Below, in pieces: positions 1 through 5,464 of a stretch of DNA of 5,464 nucleotides (the first letter of the stretch is position 1; each line of letters starts with the position of its first letter). This DNA is from Gammaproteobacteria bacterium (lineage in GTDB: Bacteria; Pseudomonadota; Gammaproteobacteria; GRL18), in contig JALTKC010000229.1 in assembly GCA_027076245.1 (NCBI GenBank), forward strand, positions 1 through 5,464. Reading direction: 5' to 3'. A model generated the notes under the pieces. It saw only the letters and a program-made list of their open reading frames with translations. It was not told the DNA's origin and did no database searches. Both the position numbers and the translations under genes were made by a program.

Positions 1-43
1 GGATGTCTCAGAACCTTCACTGGATGATGTCACCAGTTGGTAA
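1..43 (+). CDS. C-terminal end of an upstream gene (partial)
   Basis: One frame is open from the window edge to a TAA at 41-43 and reads DVSEPSLDDVTSW. The acidic, non-repetitive tail and the 43-base gap to the ribosome binding site and start of the anchor gene fit the end of an upstream operon member. In families of this type the gene before the anchor usually encodes the DmsB-like four-[4Fe-4S] iron-sulfur subunit. No cysteine motif is visible in these 13 residues, so that identity is inferred from gene order only. Another frame also stays open to a TGA at 54-56, so the frame choice is uncertain. Confidence 0.35.
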   Translation, partial: DVSEPSLDDVTSW

Positions 44-75
44 TTTTCGGTTTTGAGTTATATAAACAAAGTTTT

Positions 76-80
76 AGGAG
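76..80 (+). promoter_or_regulatory. Ribosome binding site of the anchor-subunit gene
   Basis: AGGAG lies six bases before the ATG at 87. It is a strong Shine-Dalgarno match with good spacing and supports this start codon. Confidence 0.8.
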
Positions 81-86
81 TCTGGT

Positions 87-1064
87 ATGCAACCGGCATT
101 TTCGGTAATTTTTTTAACAACATTAATAGGCATGGGGCAGGGGCTGTTCCTTGCGGTTTATACGGAGCAGGTGTATTCCGTACTCAATGTTGTACAGACC
201 AACAGCAGTGACCGCTTTTACGGTATTGCCAGTGGCGTGGCTTTAGTTCTGTTAATTCTGGGACTGATTGCCTCGGTCTTTCATCTGGGCAGACCGGAAC
301 GGGCCTGGCGGGCGGCGGCAATGTGGCGCACGTCCTGGTTATCCAGAGAAGTGATTATCCTGCCCATCGTGATGGGGCTGGTGTTTTTATTTGGTATTGT
401 GCACTTTATGTCCTGGAACCCGGTCATTATGACCTTTGGCCAGGTGGAAGTGCGTTTAAGCCTGATCATTGGGGCTTTTGCTACCCTGGCAACCTTCTCT
501 TTATATATTGCTACCGGAATGATTTATGCCTGTTTAAAGTTTCTGCAGGAGTGGCACAGTCCCCTGACGGTGATTAACTATTTATTACTGGGTTCAGTCT
601 CTGGTTTCACTATGGCCAGTGTGGTGTCTGCTTACTGGCAACCTGAGCTGGTGTCTTTCTTTGTGGGCTGGTCGATAGTTATGCTGGTGTTCGCCTTTAT
701 ATCCAGAGGCGCTTCTCTGATCCGCAATAAGCGTTTACGGCCAAAATCTACAGTACAGACGGCTATTGGTGTACGGCATAACCAGATTAAACAGAAATCC
801 ATGGGCTTTATGGGGGGGGCTATGAATACCCGGGATTTTTTCCATGGTAAGACCCTGTTTTTCTTACGTTCTATTAAAACCATCTTTCTGGTTCTGGTCT
901 TTGCCGTTCCATTGGTCTTGCTGATTGTGGCTCTGTTTAAACCCTCTTTGACGGTTCTGGTTCCGGCCATGATCTCCATGTACCTGGGGCTGATTGCAGA
1001 ACGCTGGTATTTCTTTGCAGAGGGTAACCACCCACAGAATATTTATTACCAGTCAATTGCCTGA
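87..1064 (+). CDS. DmsC/SoeC-type membrane anchor subunit of a molybdopterin oxidoreductase
   Basis: This 325-residue integral membrane protein anchors a molybdoenzyme/iron-sulfur pair to the inner membrane and exchanges electrons with the quinone pool. Hydrophobic stretches at about 5-30, 47-65, 88-107, 124-150, 160-182, 188-206, 262-284 and 286-305 fit the eight-helix fold of the DmsC/NrfD superfamily. Family signatures are HLGRP at 66-70, WRTSWLSRE at 80-88 and the C-terminal ERWYFFAEG at 305-313. It is longer than E. coli DmsC (about 287 residues). The difference lies partly in a polar, basic loop at about 207-261, between helices 6 and 7, containing TAIGVRHNQIKQKS and GFMGGAMNTRDFFHG. 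From memory, the N-terminus and this loop resemble SoeC, the anchor of the cytoplasmic sulfite-oxidizing enzyme SoeABC, more than E. coli DmsC. The substrate cannot be settled without the catalytic subunit, which lies outside the window. The ATG at 87 is supported by a strong ribosome binding site. The gene appears to be last in its operon. Confidence 0.9.
   Translation: MQPAFSVIFLTTLIGMGQGLFLAVYTEQVYSVLNVVQTNSSDRFYGIASGVALVLLILGLIASVFHLGRPERAWRAAAMWRTSWLSREVIILPIVMGLVFLFGIVHFMSWNPVIMTFGQVEVRLSLIIGAFATLATFSLYIATGMIYACLKFLQEWHSPLTVINYLLLGSVSGFTMASVVSAYWQPELVSFFVGWSIVMLVFAFISRGASLIRNKRLRPKSTVQTAIGVRHNQIKQKSMGFMGGAMNTRDFFHGKTLFFLRSIKTIFLVLVFAVPLVLLIVALFKPSLTVLVPAMISMYLGLIAERWYFFAEGNHPQNIYYQSIA
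812..819 (+). repeat. G8 homopolymer tract inside the anchor gene
   Basis: Eight consecutive G residues span codons 242-245 (Met-Gly-Gly-Ala) in the loop between helices 6 and 7. Tracts of this length can slip in replication or be miscounted in sequencing. The frame is intact here and continues into conserved family sequence. Confidence 0.9.
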
Positions 1065-1083
1065 CCCTGATGGCCCTGAACAT

Positions 1084-1135
1084 TGTCAGTAAATTTTGCC
1101 TTAAATGATTACGTTTAAGGCAAAATTTACTGACA
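1084..1135. repeat. Perfect 22-bp inverted repeat after the anchor gene
   Basis: The arm at 1084-1105 is the exact reverse complement of 1114-1135, around an eight-base centre (TGATTACG). As RNA the stem can grow outward through a U-G and an A-U pair (1083/1136, 1082/1137) and inward through another U-G and a G-C pair. The arms are A+T-rich, with 6 G/C of 22. The repeat begins 19 bases after the anchor-gene stop, as expected of a transcript-end hairpin that could stop transcription or block 3' exonucleases. No T tract follows it directly; the nearest is T8 at 1163-1170, so it is not a textbook intrinsic terminator. It could instead be a small mobile palindrome or a protein-binding site. Confidence 0.9.
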
Positions 1136-1145
1136 GTCTCTGCAC

Positions 1146-1170
1146 AAGCCCAAATAAGCTGCTTTTTTTT
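1146..1170 (+). terminator. Weak terminator-like element ending in T8
   Basis: A four-bp stem (AAGC at 1146-1149 with GCTT at 1161-1164, 11-base loop) runs into eight T residues at 1163-1170. Alone the stem is too weak for confident termination. Together with the long hairpin at 1084-1135 it may end the transcript of the respiratory operon. Confidence 0.3.
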
Positions 1171-1196
1171 CCAAAATCTGCGCTATTCACTCTACT

Positions 1197-1228
1197 TTTA
1201 CAGATTATCTTCTATACTTTCTTATAGA
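1197..1228 (+). promoter_or_regulatory. Possible promoter for the cyclic-di-GMP gene pair
   Basis: TTTACA at 1197-1202 matches five of six bases of the sigma-70 -35 box. Seventeen bases later is TCTTAT (1220-1225), a four-of-six -10 match that lacks the second-position A. TATAGA at 1223-1228 is an alternative but would need a 20-base spacer. TATACT at 1213-1218 is a better -10 sequence but has no correctly spaced -35. The long hairpin upstream and the distance from the anchor gene suggest that a promoter lies in this gap, but its exact position is a guess. Confidence 0.3.
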
Positions 1229-1242
1229 TTACAGGGATCTTC

Positions 1243-1306
1243 AGGCTGTATTTCTCAGGCAATTATTCTGAATAAAGCAGAGTAATTGAAGTTGGACAGC
1301 CTTTTT
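1243..1306 (+). promoter_or_regulatory. Nested stem-loop ending in a T tract in the leader of the HD-GYP gene
   Basis: AGGCTGT at 1243-1249 pairs perfectly with ACAGCCT at 1296-1302, which runs into TTTTT (1302-1306). Inside lies a second stem, 1260-1270 with 1278-1288: 11 pairs including one U-G wobble, with loop AATAAAG. The unpaired stretches between the stems are 10 and 7 bases. The shape is that of a structured 5' leader or attenuator, or of a terminator for upstream transcription. It does not match the class I cyclic-di-GMP riboswitch consensus as I remember it, so I assign no ligand. Confidence 0.4.
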
Positions 1307-1334
1307 GTAGTAAATTTTTATTTTTTGACTTTTT

Positions 1335-1337
1335 AGG
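1335..1337 (+). promoter_or_regulatory. Weak ribosome binding site in a T-rich leader of the HD-GYP gene
   Basis: Only AGG, seven bases before the ATG at 1345, resembles a Shine-Dalgarno sequence. The 30 bases before the start are 23 T, including T7 at 1338-1344. The start is still favoured because the DUF3391 domain begins a few residues later. An unstructured U-rich leader could help 30S binding through ribosomal protein S1 (inference). Confidence 0.5.
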
Positions 1338-1344
1338 TTTTTTT

Positions 1345-2646
1345 ATGAGCGCGGGCCACAAAAAAATAACCATTGATGAGTTGCAGCTCGGCATGTTCGT
1401 TGTCGATCTGGACATCTCATGGATAAAATCCCCCTTTTTGTTCCATCGTAGGGCCATTAAGACAAAAAAAGACATTGCCCTGCTGAAACGTTCCGGTGTC
1501 AGGCAACTGACTATTGATCTGGACAAAAGTCAACTGCAAGTCAATGAAGTGTCAGCTTCTGAGCAACCAGCGGAACCTGTTAATGCTGACAATGATACGC
1601 AGCATAATGAGGTCAGTGCTGAGACAGAAACCGAACAGTCCGAAAATCCTGAATTAGCGATTCCCGAATTAAGTGCCGACAGTCTGAATAATCCGACAGT
1701 GTTACTGGATGAAGAAATGGGGCGGGCCGCGATTCTTAAAAAGCAGGCTGAACAGGCTTTTAATGAGATCAGTGACTGTATTGAACAGAAAAAGGTCATT
1801 GCGGTACGGAAACTGCAGCCGGTTATTGATGATACCATTTCCAGTTTACTGAGAAACAGTCAGGCTCTGCTTACGCTTATGCATCTTAAGCGGTATGAGG
1901 AGAAGTTATTTACCCATTCCTTCAGTGTGATGACTCTGGCGTTGACGCTCGGGATTCAACAGGAACTCAGTGAAGAGGAGTTAAAAGAACTGGCCATGGC
2001 GGCCTTACTGCATGATCTGGGCTGGGCTCAGTTACCGCTTAATTTATTTGGTAAACCCCGGAAATATACCGAAAACGAGAAAAAAGTTGTTTATCAGCAC
2101 CATACAATTGCTAATGTGTTAATTTCTAAAAGTCATAATATTTCAGATAAGATCCGCAGCATGATGATGAAGCATCATGAACGCCTGGACGGTTCCGGTT
2201 ATCCCGAAGGTCTGCAGGAGCAGCAGCTTGATACTATGGACAGGATACTCATCCTGGCTGATTATTATGATGAAACCATTCATGGTCTGCTGGATGGGCC
2301 GGGTCTTATTCCTTCTGAAGCTTTGCGGGTTTTTTATAAAGAAGCGGTACAGAACAAACTGGACAAATTACTGGTTGAGTCACTGATTAAACTGCTGGGG
2401 ATATATCCCCTGACTTCGGCTGTGGAATTAACCACCGGTGAGAAGGGGGTCGTGGTTGAAGTTAACCGGGATAAGCCGCTGATCCCGGTGGTCAGGATCA
2501 TGTATGCTGTGGATGGCCGGCCTTTGCTGAATCCACAGTTAATTGATCTGCAGCATGATGAACAGAAACGTCATATTAAAAACATAGTGGGGGAAATCGA
2601 TGACACAACGGATCCGCAACATCTGTTACTGGTAAACGAGGTTTAG
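1345..2646 (+). CDS. DUF3391 and HD-GYP domain protein, cyclic-di-GMP phosphodiesterase family (divergent site)
   Basis: This 433-residue protein has no signal peptide or membrane segment and is probably cytoplasmic. Residues 4-65 match the start of DUF3391 (LQLGMFVVDLDISWIKSPF at 13-31). Residues 62-126 form an acidic linker with no Lys or Arg, and residues 180-315 form the HD-GYP domain. HD-GYP enzymes hydrolyse cyclic-di-GMP at a metal centre. The expected ligands are present: His191, His223-Asp224, His252, His277-His278 and Asp306, with the GYP signature HHERLDGSGYP at 277-287. The usual HDxGK lysine is Trp227, the YTxxHS motif reads KLFTHS, and the basic RPYR-like segment after Asp306 is replaced by ETIHGLLDG. 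Metal binding therefore looks kept while substrate-phosphate contacts look lost, so activity is uncertain. The C-terminus (about 340-400, with LGIYP and ELTTGEKGVVVEVN) resembles extensions common in this family. The stop directly abuts the start of the GGDEF-EAL gene. Confidence 0.9.
   Translation: MSAGHKKITIDELQLGMFVVDLDISWIKSPFLFHRRAIKTKKDIALLKRSGVRQLTIDLDKSQLQVNEVSASEQPAEPVNADNDTQHNEVSAETETEQSENPELAIPELSADSLNNPTVLLDEEMGRAAILKKQAEQAFNEISDCIEQKKVIAVRKLQPVIDDTISSLLRNSQALLTLMHLKRYEEKLFTHSFSVMTLALTLGIQQELSEEELKELAMAALLHDLGWAQLPLNLFGKPRKYTENEKKVVYQHHTIANVLISKSHNISDKIRSMMMKHHERLDGSGYPEGLQEQQLDTMDRILILADYYDETIHGLLDGPGLIPSEALRVFYKEAVQNKLDKLLVESLIKLLGIYPLTSAVELTTGEKGVVVEVNRDKPLIPVVRIMYAVDGRPLLNPQLIDLQHDEQKRHIKNIVGEIDDTTDPQHLLLVNEV
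2638..2641 (+). promoter_or_regulatory. Ribosome binding site of the GGDEF-EAL gene inside the HD-GYP gene
   Basis: GAGG lies within the last codons of the upstream gene, five bases before the ATG at 2647. The stop TAG (2644-2646) touches that ATG, which points to translational coupling and supports the chosen start. Confidence 0.75.
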
Positions 2647-5124
2647 ATGAGCGAGAAACTGCCTCAATCCAGATCGGAAAACCTGCTGGTTCAAGAAAAG
2701 ATTCTGCATCACCCATTGTTTTCCCACTGGCCTGATGGACTAATTGTACTGGGCCCGGACGGTATCATTGCGGGTGCCAATAATACAGCGCTTAAGCTGC
2801 TGGGTTATCAGTCGGATGATTTAAACGGGCGTGTTCTGCATACTCTCTTATGCGGTCAGACAGCGGATTATCAGCATACAGAAGAAGATTGTCCCTTCTC
2901 ATTTCCCAGACATAAGCTGCCAGTTAATATTGTTGTGGACAGCTGGTTTATTCAGAAAAACGGCGTTTACCTTCATGTGGACATTAAACACGTTGCCGAT
3001 CTGCCCGGTGCGGAACTGGGGCTGAAAAATGACTATTCGGTGCTGAGTTTTCAGGACTGTTCCCTGCGGCGTTATTCAGAAAAAGAACTGCAGCGTCTGG
3101 CCATGTTTGCTGAACTTAATCCGGCTCCTATTGTTGAAATCAGTGATCAGGGACTGTTGTATTTTTCCAATCCGGCCATGGTTAAACTGATTGCTGAACT
3201 GGGCTTCGATGCTAAAGGTCTGCCCAGTGTACTGCCGGGTAACCTGACCACGCTGATGAGCCAGTGCCTGGAAACCGGAAAGGCTTTGAATAATGTGGAA
3301 GTGCAGTCCCAGGGTCGCTGGTTTATGTGGAACTTTTATCCGCTGACTGAACGATCCCTGGTGCAGGGATACGGCATGGACATTACCTGGCGTAAGGAAT
3401 TTGAAGCCCAGCTGTTTTCTGAAAAAGAACGTTTTCTGGTCACCCTTAATGCTATTGAAGACGCGGTTATTACGGTTGATAAGAATGAGGTCGTAACGTA
3501 TATCAACCCGAAAGCATCAGAAATGACCGGCTGGGAAAATATTGAGGCGATTGGCCGGCCTTTTAATCAGATTGTTAATCTGTTTAATGCTGAAGTGAAA
3601 GCACCGACCAGAAACTACCTGCGCCGGGCCATTGATGAATGTACCTCCTATCGTTTACCGGACAGTCTGTTCCTGGCACACCGGGATGGATATGTCATTG
3701 CGGTAAAAGAATTTGTGTCACCCATGAGAAACCGGGAACATGATGTCATAGGTGCGGTAGTGGCTCTGCACGATATTACTGAAGCCAAGAAAATGGAACA
3801 GAGCCTGACCTGGCAGGCGACTCATGATCAGTTAACCGGCCTGATTAACCGGGCCGAATTTGAAATACGCCTGCGCCAGGCTATAGAACGGGCAAAAACC
3901 GACAAACTGATGCATGTTCTGCTGTATCTGGATCTGGATAATTTTAAAATTATTAACGATACCTGCGGACACATTGCCGGTGATCAGTTATTACGTCAGA
4001 TAACCAAACTGCTGGAAGAAAAACTACGCCGCGGTGATACTCTGGCGCGTCTGGGCGGGGATGAATTCGGGGCTATTCTGGAAGGCTGTCCTGTGGATCA
4101 GGCGACCATGATTTCTACCGAAATCTGTAATGAAATTCAGCGTTTTGATTTTATCTGGGAAGCACACACCTTTAATGTCGGCGTCAGTATTGGTCTGGTG
4201 CCGGTAGATGAAGATGCCGGTGATGTTGACCAACTGCTCAGCCTGGCGGATTCTTCCTGTTATGCGGCCAAGGATCTGGGGAAGAACCGGGTGCATGTGT
4301 ATCAGGATGATGATGAAGATGTCATGCGTAAAAAGGGGGAAATGCAATGGGTTTCCAAAATTAACCAGGCCCTGCAGGAAGACCGTTTTGAACTGTATTT
4401 TCAGACCATAGTCCCGGTTAACTCCGACGATGACGGGCTGCATTTTGAAATTTTACTGCGCATGGTTGATGAACACGGCAACCTGATCCCGCCGGGGGCT
4501 TTTTTACCGGCAGCCGAGCATTATGATCTGGTTAAGATCCTGGACCACTGGGTAGTAAGAACTACTTTTAAGTGGCTTAATACCCATCCTGACTATACCC
4601 GTCAAATTGCCTCCTGCAGTATTAACCTGTCTGGAAATTCCATTGGTGATGAACACTTTATGCATCACCTGAAAGAGCATTTTAAAAACTGCCAGTTCCC
4701 GGCGGAAAAAATCTGCTTTGAAGTGACTGAAACAGCCGCTATTCAGAACCTCAGTGTAGCCAGTCTGTTTATTGATACCATTAAAGAACTGGGCTGTTCT
4801 TTTTCTCTGGATGATTTTGGTTCAGGCATGTCGTCATTCGGTTATTTAAAACAACTCAATATTGATTACCTGAAGATTGACGGCCTGTTTGTTAAAGACA
4901 TTGTTATCGATCCGGTGGATGAGGCTATGGTTCGGTCCATTAATGAAGTCGGGCATATGATGGGGCTGAAAACAGTGGCAGAATATGTGGAAAACGATGA
5001 TATTCTGGCTGTTATAAAAGAAATAGGTGTCGATTATGCCCAGGGTTATGGACTGTGCCGACCCAGACCGATAAAAGATATTGCTGAAGTTCTGCAGGAG
5101 CGCACAGAAAGCTCCTCATCCTGA
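2647..5124 (+). CDS. PAS-PAS-PAS-GGDEF-EAL cyclic-di-GMP turnover protein
   Basis: This 825-residue protein has no membrane segment and is probably cytoplasmic. Three PAS-like regions (about 22-118, 150-250 and 262-380, the third the clearest) precede a GGDEF domain (about 390-553) and an EAL domain (about 566-815). The GGDEF domain makes cyclic-di-GMP from two GTP, and the EAL domain cleaves it to pGpG. The cyclase site looks intact: Asp429, Asn437, Asp446 and GGDEF at 470-474, with an RxxD product-inhibition site (Arg461, Asp464) five residues before. The EAL site also looks intact: Gln586, Glu601, Asn660, Glu692, Asp722-Asp723, Lys743, Glu779 and Gln799, spaced almost as in RocR. Variants are EIL for EAL (601-603), QTI for QPI and DDFGSG for DDFGTG; none removes a catalytic residue. 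Dual activity, switched by PAS signals, is plausible, although many such proteins use only one activity in vivo. The PAS ligand is not evident. It is coupled to the HD-GYP gene. Confidence 0.95.
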   Translation: MSEKLPQSRSENLLVQEKILHHPLFSHWPDGLIVLGPDGIIAGANNTALKLLGYQSDDLNGRVLHTLLCGQTADYQHTEEDCPFSFPRHKLPVNIVVDSWFIQKNGVYLHVDIKHVADLPGAELGLKNDYSVLSFQDCSLRRYSEKELQRLAMFAELNPAPIVEISDQGLLYFSNPAMVKLIAELGFDAKGLPSVLPGNLTTLMSQCLETGKALNNVEVQSQGRWFMWNFYPLTERSLVQGYGMDITWRKEFEAQLFSEKERFLVTLNAIEDAVITVDKNEVVTYINPKASEMTGWENIEAIGRPFNQIVNLFNAEVKAPTRNYLRRAIDECTSYRLPDSLFLAHRDGYVIAVKEFVSPMRNREHDVIGAVVALHDITEAKKMEQSLTWQATHDQLTGLINRAEFEIRLRQAIERAKTDKLMHVLLYLDLDNFKIINDTCGHIAGDQLLRQITKLLEEKLRRGDTLARLGGDEFGAILEGCPVDQATMISTEICNEIQRFDFIWEAHTFNVGVSIGLVPVDEDAGDVDQLLSLADSSCYAAKDLGKNRVHVYQDDDEDVMRKKGEMQWVSKINQALQEDRFELYFQTIVPVNSDDDGLHFEILLRMVDEHGNLIPPGAFLPAAEHYDLVKILDHWVVRTTFKWLNTHPDYTRQIASCSINLSGNSIGDEHFMHHLKEHFKNCQFPAEKICFEVTETAAIQNLSVASLFIDTIKELGCSFSLDDFGSGMSSFGYLKQLNIDYLKIDGLFVKDIVIDPVDEAMVRSINEVGHMMGLKTVAEYVENDDILAVIKEIGVDYAQGYGLCRPRPIKDIAEVLQERTESSSS

Positions 5125-5464
5125 TTAGTTCTGTTTTGGTGATAACTTAATGGTTTGATGCTTAGGTACCTGGAAGGCTTCAGGTAAGGGGGTATCGGTA
5201 AACCATTGATTTGATTTTTCATCATACCACCATTTAACCGTATGACGGATTTCCTTAATAACAGATGAATTTTCCGGATGGTACTCAATCTGATAAATAG
5301 TCTTGGCTGAAGTCTGTTTTTCTGTAATGCTGCTGTTGATGGTTTCTACATGGGATACTTTCAGGTGAGTTAAATATTCCAGTGCTTCATCGGTTGGCGG
5401 TGTTACTTTAGATTCAGGGTTTTTCGGATTCGCTTTCATAAGCTGAAACAGGGTGTACCATTCA
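5125..5464 (-). CDS. Unrecognised protein, C-terminal part (5' end beyond the window)
   Basis: The frame ends at TAA (5127-5125) and has an ATG at 5439, which would give 104 residues. That ATG has no purine-rich ribosome binding site, and the eight codons before it (EWYTLFQL) stay open to the window edge, so the true start probably lies outside. I do not recognise the family. The visible part is polar and soluble, with a Pro/Lys-rich stretch at 1-16, a helix-like stretch (about 17-28), then alternating strand-like segments around HVETINSSIT, KTIYQIEYHP and RHTVKWWYDE, ending in WFTDTPLPEAF. This helix-then-strands pattern with a late Trp is reminiscent of the second half of NTF2-like (SnoaL/DUF4878) domains, which is inference from shape only. 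It converges on the GGDEF-EAL gene with no bases between the stop codons. Confidence 0.65.
   Translation of the reverse strand, partial: EWYTLFQLMKANPKNPESKVTPPTDEALEYLTHLKVSHVETINSSITEKQTSAKTIYQIEYHPENSSVIKEIRHTVKWWYDEKSNQWFTDTPLPEAFQVPKHQTIKLSPKQN
5149..5207. repeat. Nested inverted repeats just beyond the convergent stop codons
   Basis: AATGGTTT at 5149-5156 is the reverse complement of AAACCATT at 5200-5207. Inside, TACCTG at 5167-5172 pairs with CAGGTA at 5181-5186 around an eight-base loop. A T-rich stretch with TTTTT at 5215-5219 follows on the + strand. This could end transcription of the signalling pair from inside the opposing gene. The outer stem closes a large loop, so it is a weak terminator candidate; codons of the minus-strand gene may explain it by chance. 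Confidence 0.3.

Noticed and set aside
632..979. 115-codon open frame on the minus strand
   Set aside because: It is opposite the transmembrane anchor gene, which has clear family motifs; the antisense product is a low-complexity basic peptide.
1202..1231. AGATTA repeated at 1202-1207 and 1226-1231, as a possible paired operator
   Set aside because: Six-base A+T-rich direct repeats are expected by chance in such a region, and no third copy or symmetry supports binding.
1263..1526. 87-codon minus-strand frame reaching into the intergenic gap
   Set aside because: Most of it is antisense to the DUF3391 coding region, and it would start inside that gene with no supporting signal.
1530..1838. 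102-codon open frame on the minus strand, rich in Ser and Cys
   Set aside because: It is antisense to the acidic linker of the HD-GYP protein; its composition is the mirror of those codons.
4024..4443. 139-codon open frame on the minus strand
   Set aside because: It lies wholly opposite the GGDEF and EAL domains, whose motifs fix the real frame, and its translation shows no domain.
542..5098. Recurrent CTGCAG hexamers along the coding strand
   Set aside because: Most fall on Leu-Gln codon pairs (CTG CAG) and are explained by codon preference rather than by a spaced repeat or site array.
5046..5288. 80-codon minus-strand frame across the convergent stops
   Set aside because: It overlaps both better-supported genes in another frame and shows no recognisable features.

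Overview
The window reads as chromosomal DNA of a gammaproteobacterium, with a mid-range G+C by eye. The evidence is indirect: an HD-GYP protein with an N-terminal DUF3391 domain, a PAS-GGDEF-EAL protein and a DmsC/SoeC-type anchor are all common in that class. The sequence alone does not give a genus.

Layout. Positions 1-43 are probably the last codons of an upstream gene, which would be expected to encode the iron-sulfur subunit of a molybdoenzyme. Positions 87-1064 (+) encode its eight-helix membrane anchor (DmsC/NrfD superfamily, most like SoeC of cytoplasmic sulfite dehydrogenases). This looks like the last gene of a respiratory operon. A 280-base gap follows. It holds a perfect 22-bp inverted repeat just after the stop, a T8 tract, a possible promoter, a nested stem-loop ending in a T tract, and a very T-rich leader.

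Positions 1345-2646 (+) encode a DUF3391/HD-GYP protein, and positions 2647-5124 (+) encode a three-PAS GGDEF-EAL protein. The stop of the first touches the start of the second (TAG|ATG), so the two form a tight cyclic-di-GMP signalling pair. Positions 5125-5464 (-) hold the C-terminal part of an unrecognised protein. Its stop codon directly abuts the stop of the GGDEF-EAL gene, and its reading frame stays open to the window edge.

How the genes work together. The anchor belongs to respiratory electron transfer at the inner membrane and is probably separate from the genes downstream. The signalling pair combines one protein with apparently intact cyclase and phosphodiesterase domains with an HD-GYP protein that keeps its metal ligands but has lost the usual basic substrate-contact residues. 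This suggests that the HD-GYP protein is a sensor or effector, or an enzyme with altered specificity. I see no rRNA, tRNA, CRISPR array, insertion sequence or transposase. No wholly new system is evident; the points most worth checking are the divergent HD-GYP site and the structured intergenic DNA.
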